A stretch of DNA of 13,166 nt from an uncultured Collinsella sp. (GCA_900541725.1 UQLB01000039.1:1-13166), one strand, 5' to 3'; positions 1 to 7,482 are shown, counted from the stretch's first letter. The notes: a model not told the origin generated them from the letters alone. Numbers and translations are program-made.

Positions 1-427
1 AATCCAAGTTAGACCATTTCAAATGGTTCGATGTCTGCCCGGATGCGACACTGAAGTAAGTGTCCATCCTCGCAGTATCCGGTTCTCAAGGTGCACGCTT
101 TGCGGCTGATCCGGTCCGACCGGGCCGCGCGGCAAGGAGATATATTGCCAGACCGGAGGGCCCCCGGGGGCGGGAATCACGCACTCCATATTTTGTTCAC
201 AAATGAATAGAACCCTCAGTTACTTCACTGAGGCCATATTCGAAGCAGCAGCTTCTGATATTGGCGATGACCAGCTGGTTTATAGGTGTTAAGGCATCGG
301 TCATCTCTGGAGCGCCACTTTACTCCAAAAGCATCAGCTATTTGTTTCCCGTCGGTAAAAGGCAGGTTTTGTTCGCCAAGCGTTCTTATATATAAAGAGA
401 AACGGGTCGAACCCATGCCTTCGCAAC
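1..427. other. Gene-poor left end with hairpins and an rRNA-leader-like motif
   Basis: No gene is defensible here. Bases 13-27 are a 7-bp perfect inverted repeat around one base. CCGGTC at 111-116 pairs with GACCGG at 151-156, enclosing a second pair GGCAA (131-135) / TTGCC (145-149). Bases 214-220 pair with 227-233 (7 bp). On the minus strand, bases 96-75 read CACCTTGAGAACC followed by GGATAC, which resembles the conserved TTGAGAAC block in leaders and spacers of actinobacterial rRNA operons. If so, an rRNA operon would start beyond the left edge, transcribed leftwards. That is inference from memory; no rRNA sequence lies inside the window. A 63-codon minus-strand frame at 225-416 has no usable ribosome binding site. 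Confidence 0.3.
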
Positions 428-459
428 AAAAAAGCGACCAACCGGAGTCGATCGCTTTT
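428..459 (-). terminator. Rho-independent terminator of tRNA-Lys
   Basis: An 8-bp stem (434-441 with 448-455, including G-T pairs on the minus strand) encloses a 6-base loop. In minus orientation it is followed by six T residues (433-428) and preceded by four A residues. It starts 8 nt after the CCA end of tRNA-Lys, which fits termination of that transcript. The A/T tracts on both sides could let it work in both directions. Confidence 0.75.
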
Positions 460-467
460 CTATTCTA

Positions 468-543
468 TGGTGGGCCGTCAGGGGTTCGAACCCTGGACCT
501 TGGGATTAAAAGTCCCCTGCTCTGCCAGCTGAGCTAACGGCCC
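468..543 (-). tRNA. tRNA-Lys (anticodon UUU)
   Basis: Reading the minus strand, a complete 76-nt cloverleaf is visible. The acceptor stem is GGGCCGT / ACGGCCC, the D-stem GCTC/GAGC, the anticodon loop CTTTTAA with anticodon TTT, and the T-arm CAGGG-TTCGAAC-CCTG. A73 is followed by an encoded CCA. The only weak spot is a G-A opposition at the base of the anticodon stem (27-43). The gene has its own promoter candidate at 553-581 and a terminator at 428-459, so it is probably a single-gene transcription unit downstream of the aminopeptidase gene. Confidence 0.95.
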
Positions 544-552
544 GCGGGTGGC

Positions 553-581
553 ATTGTACCACGGTCTGGGACTATTCCCAA
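553..581 (-). promoter_or_regulatory. Candidate promoter of tRNA-Lys
   Basis: On the minus strand TTGGGA (581-576) and TACAAT (558-553) are separated by exactly 17 nt, matching the -35 and -10 hexamers of a housekeeping promoter at 4/6 and 5/6. Transcription would begin a few bases before the tRNA 5' end at 543. The -35 region overlaps the end of the aminopeptidase gene, whose stop codon is at 572-574. Confidence 0.6.
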
Positions 582-1852
582 CTCCATTGGCCGTTCTGGA
601 AAATCACAACTTCACGTCCATCAGGCGTAATTCCCGTAATATCGATGTCGTCCGTACCGATCATGAAGTCGACATGCGTGCTCGAAACGTTAACGCCATG
701 CTCCAGGAGCTCCTCTTTGGACATGTCGTACCCGCCTTCGATGCATTCAGGGAATCCAACACCCAACGCAAGGTGACAGCTGGCGTTCTCGTCATAGAGT
801 GTGTCATAGAACAGAACACCGCTTTCGCGAATTGGCGTGTTCTTGGAAATAAGCGCGACCTCACCCAGATGAGCAGCACCTTCATCGGTGTCAATAATGC
901 TCGCAAGTGTTGCCTTGCCCACGCGAGCGTCGTAGTCCACCACGCGGCCACCCTCGAACTTAATCCAAAAATCGTCGACCTTATTGCCGTGGTGGATGAG
1001 TGGCATGGCCGAGTACACGATACCGTCGGCACGCATACGATCAGGCGAAGTGAAGACCTCCTCGGTGGGGATGTTCGGGAAGAAGGGGTGCCCGTCGGGC
1101 GTCTTGCCCTTGCCGCCGGTCCACTCGTGGCCTTTCGTCATGCCAATCGTCAGATCGGTTCCATTTGCCGCGGTGTAATGCAGGTAGTCGAAACGATTGT
1201 CGTTCAGGAAGCGCAGGTTCTTTTCGAATGCCGCGTCATGAAGCTCCCAGTCGCTCTCCGGGTCCTGGCCATCGGCGCGAGCGGTGTGCAAAATCGCATT
1301 CCACAGCTTATAGATTGCGACCTCGTCCGCATCGCCCGAGAACACCTCGCGAGCCCAGGCAACGACCGGAGCGCCGGCGATACACCACGGGTTGATGTTG
1401 TAATCCAGTCCACGGCGAAAGACCTTACACTGCGTATTCCTTGCCTTGGAAGCCGCGGCGGGCTTGGCGGGATCGATACCCTTGAGAGCTGCAGGGTCCG
1501 CACCCTCGATAAAGATAAAGCAGGCACCATCTTGGGCCAAGGAATCCAGCTGCAGGCGCTTCCACTCGGGCGTCTGCTCAAAATAGCTTTTATCGACATG
1601 CTCGTACGCAAGCCTTGTCACGGCATCATCGGCCCAAATGACCGTCACGTGACCGGCGCCGGCGGCATAAGCCTCCGCGACCACCACGCGGGCAAAGGGT
1701 GCGCACTCGACTGGAGACTGAACGACAACCTCCTGGCCGGGCTTGACGTTTACGCCCTTGCGGACAACCAAGCGCGCGTAGTTTTTAATCTTGGGCTCCA
1801 GGGCCTTCATGCCCTCCAGAGCTTCTTCGACCGTCAGGGCAGCTCGAATCAT
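572..1852 (-). CDS. M29-family metallo-aminopeptidase (PepS/AmpS-like)
   Basis: Predicted cytoplasmic aminopeptidase that removes N-terminal residues from peptides. M29 enzymes use two divalent metal ions. The 426-residue length fits the family (about 410 aa). Family landmarks visible in the C-terminal half are PTEEVFTSPD (Glu near 264-265), HLGEVAL (Glu331), ASCHLALG (His360) and STHVDF (His393, Asp395), the expected metal ligands by spacing. Where other members, as I recall them, have a Tyr seven residues after the ligand His, this protein has Phe367 (GVGFPE). I chose the ATG at 1850-1852 because GGAG lies 6 nt upstream. The in-frame ATG at 1862-1864 is longer by four residues but has no ribosome binding site. 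A terminator (1885-1915) separates it from the preceding operon, so it should have its own promoter. The family call is secure; the substrate is not. Confidence 0.9.
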   Translation of the reverse strand: MIRAALTVEEALEGMKALEPKIKNYARLVVRKGVNVKPGQEVVVQSPVECAPFARVVVAEAYAAGAGHVTVIWADDAVTRLAYEHVDKSYFEQTPEWKRLQLDSLAQDGACFIFIEGADPAALKGIDPAKPAAASKARNTQCKVFRRGLDYNINPWCIAGAPVVAWAREVFSGDADEVAIYKLWNAILHTARADGQDPESDWELHDAAFEKNLRFLNDNRFDYLHYTAANGTDLTIGMTKGHEWTGGKGKTPDGHPFFPNIPTEEVFTSPDRMRADGIVYSAMPLIHHGNKVDDFWIKFEGGRVVDYDARVGKATLASIIDTDEGAAHLGEVALISKNTPIRESGVLFYDTLYDENASCHLALGVGFPECIEGGYDMSKEELLEHGVNVSSTHVDFMIGTDDIDITGITPDGREVVIFQNGQWSWE

Positions 1853-1884
1853 GTGCCACTCCATCTATCTATATATAGAACAGT

Positions 1885-1915
1885 AAAAAGGCGCGCCGCA
1901 AAAACGACGCGCCTT
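1885..1915 (-). terminator. Rho-independent terminator of the purC operon
   Basis: On the minus strand an 11-bp stem (1915-1905 with 1898-1888, one G-T pair) encloses a TTTTTG loop and is followed by a run of five T residues. It lies about 30 nt after the stop codon of the small membrane protein gene and ends just before the aminopeptidase start, so it separates the two transcription units. Confidence 0.85.
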
Positions 1916-1945
1916 ATATCTTAGCGATAAGTATGTATGCAAACG

Positions 1946-2521
1946 CTACTTCTTCTTGGAGTCCTTTTTGTCCTCCTCGGCAGCTGCGCGCTCGATAAGA
2001 GCGTTGAGCTTGTTCTCAGACATGCCCTCGGCCTGCGTGCGGTACATGTTGCGCAGGGGACGAATACGAGCGAAGTCGTAGATAAAGTCACCCAGGATGA
2101 TGACATAGGACAAAACGATGCCGGCCATCTGGACGGGACTGGACACCGTGCCGCCGGGAATGAAGTAGAGCGAAGCCCAAATTGCCACGACGAGCACCAT
2201 GCCGATAGCGAGCACAGCCCACCAAATACGGCGGCGCTTGGTGTAGTCCTCATCCTGCTTGAGAAGGATATTCGACACCGTGTAGATGCGATCCTCGCGG
2301 GCGCGCTGCTTGGCCTTGCGGGCGCGTTTTTCCTCCTTGGAAAGGCCTTCCAGGTTTTCACCCTTCTCGAGCTCTTTGCGGCGTGCCTTAGACGAAGCCG
2401 GCACGACGCGAACGGAGCTCGCTGCCTGGCGAGCGGGCTTAGCAGATGCGGCGGACTTGCGCGCAACCCCGGTAACTTCGTGGGATTGCGTGCGCTTGTT
2501 CGTGGCGCTACGGGTACTCAC
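1946..2521 (-). CDS. Small membrane protein of unknown function, two predicted helices
   Basis: I do not recognise a named family. The 191-residue product has a long, very basic, Ala/Ser/Lys-rich N-terminal region (residues 1-98, with a Lys/Arg/Glu segment near 45-78 that could be helical or coiled). Two hydrophobic helices follow (about 99-121 and 129-148) with a short PGG-containing turn, then a charged cytoplasmic-looking tail ending in a Lys-rich stretch. The start codon is GTG at 2519-2521, directly after the purC TAA. AAGGAG inside the end of purC lies 8 nt upstream, so translation is probably coupled to purC. A strong terminator follows, making this the last gene of the purC unit. A link to purine metabolism cannot be read from the sequence; co-transcription may be incidental. 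Confidence 0.8.
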   Translation of the reverse strand: MSTRSATNKRTQSHEVTGVARKSAASAKPARQAASSVRVVPASSKARRKELEKGENLEGLSKEEKRARKAKQRAREDRIYTVSNILLKQDEDYTKRRRIWWAVLAIGMVLVVAIWASLYFIPGGTVSSPVQMAGIVLSYVIILGDFIYDFARIRPLRNMYRTQAEGMSENKLNALIERAAAEEDKKDSKKK

Positions 2522-3409
2522 TTATGCGTTCTCCTTCATGCTTGTGAACTGGGAGCCCGTGATGATCTGGAAGGCCTCGCGATAGCGCTCGGACGTGCCA
2601 TCGATGACCTCGGCGGGCAGGTGCGGGGTCTCCCCCGTCATATCCCAGTTGGCTTTGAGCCAATTGCGGACGAATTGTTTGTCGTAGCTGGGCTGAATCT
2701 TGCCCTCCTCGTAGCTGGCGGCGGGCCAGAAACGGCTGGAGTCGGGCGTTAGGCACTCGTCGATCAGCGTAACCTTGCCATCGATGACACCGAACTCGAA
2801 CTTGGTGTCGGCAATGATGATGCCACGGGTCGCTGCATACTCGGCGGCAGCCTTGTAAATCTTGAGGGACAGGTCGCAAATCTGCGCGGCGACGTCCTCA
2901 CCCACGATCTCGCAGCAACGCTCGAACGAAATGTTCTCGTCGTGATCGCCGATCTCGGCCTTCGTGGACGGCGTGAACAGCGGCTCGGGAAGCTTTGAGG
3001 CCTCGGTCAGGCCCTCGGGCAGCTGAATGCCGCAGACGGTGCCGTTCTCGTCATAGGTCTTCTTGCCCGAACCGGTCAGATAGCCGCGGACGATGCACTC
3101 GATAGGAATCGTCTGGGCCTTCTTAACCAGCATGGCGCGACCAGCGAGATAGTCACGATACTCGGCAAACTCCTCGGGGAAATCCGCCGGGTCGATGGAG
3201 ACGAGGTGGTTGGGAACGATGTCGGCAAACTTATCGAACCAGAATGCCGAGATGCGGTTGAGCACCTCTCCCTTAAACGGAATCTCGTCGGGGAGAATAA
3301 AGTCGAACGCAGAAATGCGGTCGGTGGCGACCATCAGCAGGTTTTCACCGGCATCATAGATATCACGAACCTTGCCACGGGAATCCGGACGACGCTCCAT
3401 CGTTGTCAC
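2522..3409 (-). CDS. purC: Phosphoribosylaminoimidazole-succinocarboxamide (SAICAR) synthase
   Basis: Catalyses the ATP-dependent ligation of CAIR and aspartate to SAICAR in de novo purine synthesis, in the cytoplasm. The 295-residue product shows the SAICAR synthase landmarks in order: RGKVRDIYD and ATDRISAFD near the N-terminus (nucleotide-binding part), ECIVRGYLTGSG, PLFTPSTKAEIGDHDENIS, DTKFEFG and LIDECLTPDSSRFWPA. It belongs to the longer (about 300 aa) subfamily. The start is the GTG at 3407-3409 because AAGGAG lies 8 nt upstream. An in-frame GTG at 3416-3418 overlaps that ribosome binding site and the ATG at 3398-3400 is too far from it. A 110-bp gap separates it from the histidine kinase gene upstream. 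The next gene begins immediately after its stop codon. Confidence 0.96.
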   Translation of the reverse strand: MTTMERRPDSRGKVRDIYDAGENLLMVATDRISAFDFILPDEIPFKGEVLNRISAFWFDKFADIVPNHLVSIDPADFPEEFAEYRDYLAGRAMLVKKAQTIPIECIVRGYLTGSGKKTYDENGTVCGIQLPEGLTEASKLPEPLFTPSTKAEIGDHDENISFERCCEIVGEDVAAQICDLSLKIYKAAAEYAATRGIIIADTKFEFGVIDGKVTLIDECLTPDSSRFWPAASYEEGKIQPSYDKQFVRNWLKANWDMTGETPHLPAEVIDGTSERYREAFQIITGSQFTSMKENA

Positions 3410-3519
3410 GTGAGTCACTCCTTACCAAAATACGACAGTAATGCGGGTTCTTTCCCGCACGTTTTCGCAAACTCGGAGCGGCAGGGACGAAACCCCCTCC
3501 TTCACCGAATAGCGAAAAG

Positions 3520-5085
3520 CTAGTGCTCCATTGTAGTAGATGCCGCGTCCGCCGTGTGCTCGCGAGGCAGATGAATCGTAAAAGTCGTACCCTTTCCAAG
3601 CTCCGACTCCACGGATATGTAGCCGTGATGACGCTCGACAATCTGCTTGGTCACGGCGAGGCCCACGCCCAGGCCACCCGCCTCGCGGGCGCGACTGGCG
3701 TCGGCACGCCAAAAACGACCGAAGATGCGCGACAGGTCTTCCTTGGCGATTCCAATGCCCGTGTCCGAGACCGCAATATCGACGTGTTTACGGTCACTGA
3801 GCACCGACACCACGACCCATCCGCCCTCGGGGGTATAGCGCATGGCATTACTCATGAGGTTGATGACGCATTGCGTGATCATGTCGGGATCTGCCTCGAC
3901 AACGTCATCGTGGCCCTGCGTCTCATCTGCAAAGCGCAAACGCAGGTCACGGTCGGCAAACAAGCGCTCCTGGCCATTCACAATCGAGCGCACAAACGGC
4001 ACCATATCCACCGGCTCCAGGTTGAGTGGCGCGGTACTGTTTTCCATGCGCGACAGGTCGAGCATCTGCTGCACCAGACGGGCCAGACGACGCGTCTCGG
4101 ATGCGACCGTTTCCAGGTGTTCGTCATCGGTGGGATACACACCGTCTTGCATGGCCTCGACCGTTGCAAGCATGGCCATGAGCGGCGTGCGCAGCTCGTG
4201 GGCAACATCAGAGGTCAGGCGCTTCTCGTGCTTCATATCCTTTTCGAGTGAGGTGGCCATCTCGTCGAAGGTCTCTCCCAGCTGATCGATCTCATCATCG
4301 CCGCGCAAGCCCGTACGAGCGGACAGGTCTCCATCGCGAATCTGCTTGGCGGTGCTGGTAATACGATGAATCGGCTTGGTGAGCATGCGCGACATGAGCG
4401 CTCCGATAACGACCGAGATGCAGACGGCCACAACCGCGGCAAGGGCCATGGCGTTAAAGGTCTTCTCTCTGAATGCCGAGTCTGCCCTGGTGAGCAGGGC
4501 ATCGGAGCCAACCGCCCACAATTTGACCTGACCCACGTGCTCGCCGGAGGACGTCACGATCTCAACGTTGGCAACACTATTGGAATCGGTGGGAGCAGAC
4601 GAGACTGGGCTGTGCGATGCCCTCTTTCCGCTCGCATCGTCGGTCGTCGCCTGATTTTCGCGTACATCGGCAGTAGCGCTTGCCGAGGGCCACGAGTCGT
4701 CGTAGACGATGACGCCCTTTTTATTGACGACCTGCATACCAAGATCGTCGGACACCAAACTCGATGTCGCGACCGTACGCAGCTCCCCCGCAGTCCAAGA
4801 ACCGTTTTCCTCATATGACGTTGCCAACTTTTCGGCAGCGGAATTGGCGATTTCGACAATATTGGAGCGCGTGTAATCCGTAAAAACCGTGCCCCATACA
4901 ACGGAGACTACGCCCACCAGCACCAATACCGTCATAAGCGATGTCAGGGCAAAAGCCAGGGCCATGCGCGAGGGATAGCTCATCGTTGGCCGTGAATCGG
5001 AACGAGGCGTGTTCCAACTAGCCTTGGAACCCGCCTCGTTCTCCTGCTTATGCTTTTGCCCGATTTCAAAGCGCGCAGGTGTCAT
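3520..5085 (-). CDS. Membrane sensor histidine kinase
   Basis: Sensor kinase of a two-component system; it should autophosphorylate on His296 and pass the phosphate to the regulator encoded just upstream. In the 521 residues: a cytoplasmic N-terminus (1-40), TM helix 1 (about 41-68), an extracytoplasmic sensor region (about 69-208), TM helix 2 (about 209-232), a HAMP domain (about 233-285), a HisKA dimerisation domain with the H-box VAHELRTP, and an HATPase domain. The ATPase domain shows the N-box (Asn409, Asn413), G1 box DTGIG (441-445), F-box IFGRFWR and G2 box GGLGVGLA (470-477). All catalytic boxes are intact. Part of the sensor region (132-170) is rich in Ser/Thr/Ala/Asp and may be a flexible insert. 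The ATG is preceded by AAAGGA at 8 nt, and the gene starts 12 nt after the regulator stop, so the two form an operon. The signal sensed is unknown. Confidence 0.95.
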   Translation of the reverse strand: MTPARFEIGQKHKQENEAGSKASWNTPRSDSRPTMSYPSRMALAFALTSLMTVLVLVGVVSVVWGTVFTDYTRSNIVEIANSAAEKLATSYEENGSWTAGELRTVATSSLVSDDLGMQVVNKKGVIVYDDSWPSASATADVRENQATTDDASGKRASHSPVSSAPTDSNSVANVEIVTSSGEHVGQVKLWAVGSDALLTRADSAFREKTFNAMALAAVVAVCISVVIGALMSRMLTKPIHRITSTAKQIRDGDLSARTGLRGDDEIDQLGETFDEMATSLEKDMKHEKRLTSDVAHELRTPLMAMLATVEAMQDGVYPTDDEHLETVASETRRLARLVQQMLDLSRMENSTAPLNLEPVDMVPFVRSIVNGQERLFADRDLRLRFADETQGHDDVVEADPDMITQCVINLMSNAMRYTPEGGWVVVSVLSDRKHVDIAVSDTGIGIAKEDLSRIFGRFWRADASRAREAGGLGVGLAVTKQIVERHHGYISVESELGKGTTFTIHLPREHTADAASTTMEH

Positions 5086-5097
5086 ATGTGATTTCCT

Positions 5098-5820
5098 TTA
5101 TTTCTCGTCCGACTTATCGGTCTTGGTCGGAGCCTCGAAGCGGTAGCCGACACCGTGGACGGTGTAGAGCCACTTGGGCTTCTTGGGGTCGTCGCCCAGC
5201 TTGGCGCGAAGGTTCTTCACGTGGCTGTCGATAGTGCGCTCGTAACCCTCAAAGTCGTAGCCGAGCACCTTCTCGACCAGCTCCATGCGGTTGTAGACGC
5301 GGCCGGGGTGACGGGCAAGCGTGGTGAGCAGCTTGAACTCGGAAGCCGTCAGGTCGACTTCCTTGCCCTCGACCAAAATCTTGTGGCCCGAGATGTCAAT
5401 GACCAGATCGCCAAAGTCGAGCACCTCGACGGCCGGCTCATCGGCCTGGTGGGCACGGCGGAACAAGGCGCGCACGCGCGCGACAAGCTCGCGCGGCGAG
5501 AACGGCTTGATCAGGTAGTCGTCGGCACCGAGCTCGAGACCGATAATACGGTCCTCGATCTCGCCCTTGGCCGTCAGCATAATGATGGGGACATCCGAGG
5601 TGTCGCGAATGGTGCGGCAAACGCGCTCGCCGGGAATCTTAGGGAGCATGAGGTCGAGCACGACCAGGTCGAACTGATGCTTCTCGAACTCCTCGATAGC
5701 GGACTGGCCGTCGCCCACGCCCACAACCCAATAGCCCTCGCGCTCGAGATAGGCAGCGACAGCGTCACGGATTGCCTTCTCATCCTCGACCAGCAGAATC
5801 TTTTTTGCATCTGAAGCCAT
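5098..5820 (-). CDS. OmpR/PhoB-family response regulator
   Basis: DNA-binding response regulator, 240 residues. The receiver domain (about 6-120) has the acidic pocket Glu12/Asp13, phospho-acceptor Asp56 (VVLDLMLP), Thr83 (MLTAK) and Lys105 (IKPFSPRE). The C-terminal winged-helix domain (about 130-232) carries DLTASEFKLL, the recognition-helix region TIDSHVKNLRAKLG and VHGVGYRFE, typical of the OmpR/PhoB group. The ATG at 5818-5820 is chosen because AGGGGG lies about 8 nt upstream. A TTG at 5839-5841 extends the frame by seven residues without a suitable ribosome binding site. It is the first gene of the pair with the kinase at 3520-5085. A 7-bp perfect inverted repeat at 5886-5903 upstream could be an operator. 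The regulon is unknown; I see no basis for a specific gene name. Confidence 0.95.
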   Translation of the reverse strand: MASDAKKILLVEDEKAIRDAVAAYLEREGYWVVGVGDGQSAIEEFEKHQFDLVVLDLMLPKIPGERVCRTIRDTSDVPIIMLTAKGEIEDRIIGLELGADDYLIKPFSPRELVARVRALFRRAHQADEPAVEVLDFGDLVIDISGHKILVEGKEVDLTASEFKLLTTLARHPGRVYNRMELVEKVLGYDFEGYERTIDSHVKNLRAKLGDDPKKPKWLYTVHGVGYRFEAPTKTDKSDEK

Positions 5821-5885
5821 AACACGGCCCCCCTGTCTCAATTAGCTAAGAACAAGCTCATTTTAACGCACCTGAGCCCACCGGG

Positions 5886-5903
5886 TATCGCATGGGTGCG
5901 ATA
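5886..5903. promoter_or_regulatory. Inverted repeat upstream of the response regulator gene
   Basis: TATCGCA (5886-5892) and TGCGATA (5897-5903) are perfect inverted repeats around a 4-base centre. They lie 66 bp upstream of the regulator start in a 153-bp intergenic gap. The repeat could be a binding site (OmpR-type regulators often prefer direct repeats, so another repressor is possible) or an RNA hairpin. There is no T-tract, so I do not call it a terminator. Confidence 0.35.
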
Positions 5904-5973
5904 GCTCGGCGGGCGGTACTCATAGTCACAACGCGCTTATTCCCCTGTCGACGCCTTTTTAACCCCTCGGAGA

Positions 5974-7185
5974 CTAAAGAGAGAACAAGCGAGCGGTAAC
6001 CGTCTCGGGAATCCCCTGACTGTTACGCACCGTTGCGTACGTTAAGAACGAGCTCGATTTACCCGCCGTAGCAGGATAATCGCCATACTCCAAGGCTCGG
6101 TCGGGCGACAGAAGCGAGCCGTAGGTCTTAGCCGAAGTGTCAATCAAAAAATGCGACGCCTGAACTTTAACCAGGTATTTATTTTTCCTTCCCGCAGCGC
6201 ACGCGAGCGGCTCACGCGAAAGGAAGAGGTACGGCCCGCCCTCGTTACCGATATAGGTGCCCATATTGCCCAGGCTGCCCACACCGCTATACGTCGCCTC
6301 AATGGAGAACACGAAGGTGTCTCCCATATACACGGCCTCGAAAGGCGAAACCGACGAAGGAAGCACCAGCTGAGCTCGCTTCGTGTTGTTGCCGTCAGTC
6401 AGGTCGATCGCCGTCATACCGTAATAGACGCCCTCATCATTGTGCACGCGGGGCGAGATGGTCAGGATGCCGTCGCTCACACGCGGGGCGGATGCGAAGC
6501 GGCCCGTTGACTTCCAAATAGTCTCAGGCTTGGACTCGCTGGGCGCCTGACGGTAACAGTACGAATCGTTACTCGTCTTGGTGCCGCCGGACGAAGGCAT
6601 CTTATACCAGATGACCGACGACCCATACGCTGTGAAGAGCGGCGGATCGTAGTTTTCGCCGCCGCGGTCGAGCTCGACAGCGTTGCCGGTAAAGGAGGAG
6701 CCTGCAAGGTTTTGCGCATAGAGTTTCCAAGACGCATTGGCAAAGTTCATCTCGACCCATGCGAACACGCCATCACCCGCGCGAACGTCGTAAAACGCAT
6801 AACCGGTTCCCTCAATGGGATCCTCGATAAGTGTGGTAAGCGAGCCATCGCCCAGGTTGAGCACACCAAGCGTATTGGCATGCAGGGCAGAAGCAGGCGC
6901 CATCATCGCGGCAGCGTAGTCGCCATCGCAGTAGTACAGCAGCGTGCCCAGCGGCAGCGTCCACGAGGCCGCGGGCTCAAGATCGATATCGACAGCTTCG
7001 TACTCATCAGTGATCGAGACAATCTTCGAATCGTCCTTGATAACCTGCGGCTCGCCAGCGGCGTCATCACTCGTGCCCGTTTTTTTCGAGCAACCGGCCA
7101 GTACGGCAGCAGCACCGGTAGCGGCGCCACCCAGCACAAAACCTCGACGCGTTATTCCATTCTTAAAGCGATCAGCGATGCTCAT
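5974..7185 (-). CDS. Tat-exported lipoprotein of unknown function
   Basis: Secreted lipoprotein, 403 residues. The N-terminus has a twin-arginine motif TRRGFVLGG (Arg13-Arg14), a short hydrophobic stretch rich in Ala/Gly, and the lipobox VLAGC with Cys32 as the lipidated residue. It is probably folded before export by Tat and anchored on the outer face of the membrane. After an acidic linker (about 33-60) the body consists of repeated short beta-strand-like segments with aromatic and Gly/Asp turns, for example GVFAWVEM, SSVIWYKM and DTFVFSIEA. This would fit a beta-propeller, but I cannot assign a family. The ATG at 7183-7185 is chosen because its A is shared with the TAA stop of the preceding TSCPD gene (TAATG), a classic translational-coupling arrangement. 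The frame upstream of it only overlaps that gene. No clear terminator follows. Confidence 0.85.
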   Translation of the reverse strand: MSIADRFKNGITRRGFVLGGAATGAAAVLAGCSKKTGTSDDAAGEPQVIKDDSKIVSITDEYEAVDIDLEPAASWTLPLGTLLYYCDGDYAAAMMAPASALHANTLGVLNLGDGSLTTLIEDPIEGTGYAFYDVRAGDGVFAWVEMNFANASWKLYAQNLAGSSFTGNAVELDRGGENYDPPLFTAYGSSVIWYKMPSSGGTKTSNDSYCYRQAPSESKPETIWKSTGRFASAPRVSDGILTISPRVHNDEGVYYGMTAIDLTDGNNTKRAQLVLPSSVSPFEAVYMGDTFVFSIEATYSGVGSLGNMGTYIGNEGGPYLFLSREPLACAAGRKNKYLVKVQASHFLIDTSAKTYGSLLSPDRALEYGDYPATAGKSSSFLTYATVRNSQGIPETVTARLFSL

Positions 7186-7448
7186 TAGGCGATCTCTGCG
7201 CGAGCGGCCTCGATAGCGCGCGTAAGCTGATCGGCGCAAGAGGTCTTTTTCATACCGCAGGTATTACCGGCGAGAACCTCGATTACGCGATCGGCAGGAG
7301 CGCCCTTGACCAGCTTGGAGATAGCCTTGAGATTGCCATCGCAGCCGCCGGTAAACTCAACGCCCATCACCTTGTTGCCGTCATCGGAAAGGTCAAGGTG
7401 AATATTGCGAGCACACACGCCCTGAGGCTTGTAATCAAACGAAATCAT
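7185..7448 (-). CDS. TSCPD domain-containing protein (TIGR03905-like)
   Basis: Small 87-residue protein of a family known mainly by its TSCPD domain, whose role is not established. Four cysteines stand out: Cys12 (GVCARN), Cys36 (TGGCDGNL), Cys64 (NTCG) and Cys71 (TSCADQL). The last part carries the family signature, here with the order T-S-C-A-D. The family has been compared with domains found in some ribonucleotide reductases, and the cysteines could bind metal or be redox-active, but that is inference. The ATG is supported by AGGGG about 5-6 nt upstream. It overlaps the lipoprotein gene by one base, so the pair is almost certainly co-translated. No signal peptide or membrane helix is visible, so it is cytoplasmic, unlike its exported partner. 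Confidence 0.88.
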   Translation of the reverse strand: MISFDYKPQGVCARNIHLDLSDDGNKVMGVEFTGGCDGNLKAISKLVKGAPADRVIEVLAGNTCGMKKTSCADQLTRAIEAARAEIA

Positions 7449-7482
7449 GCGATCCCCTCTCAGAATGTTATTCGAGACGACT

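Noticed and set aside
548..1924. 458-codon plus-strand open frame opposite the aminopeptidase gene
   Set aside because: It is the antisense of a clear M29 gene, lacks a ribosome binding site and shows no family motifs. Long antisense frames are common at this GC content.
1937..2752. 271-codon plus-strand frame opposite purC and the small membrane protein gene
   Set aside because: Shadow of two coupled minus-strand genes with good ribosome binding sites.
3422..3519. Terminator or attenuator between the kinase and purC (GCGGG/CCCGC hairpin near 3444-3460)
   Set aside because: The stem is only 5-6 bp and no T-run follows on the minus strand; left uncalled.
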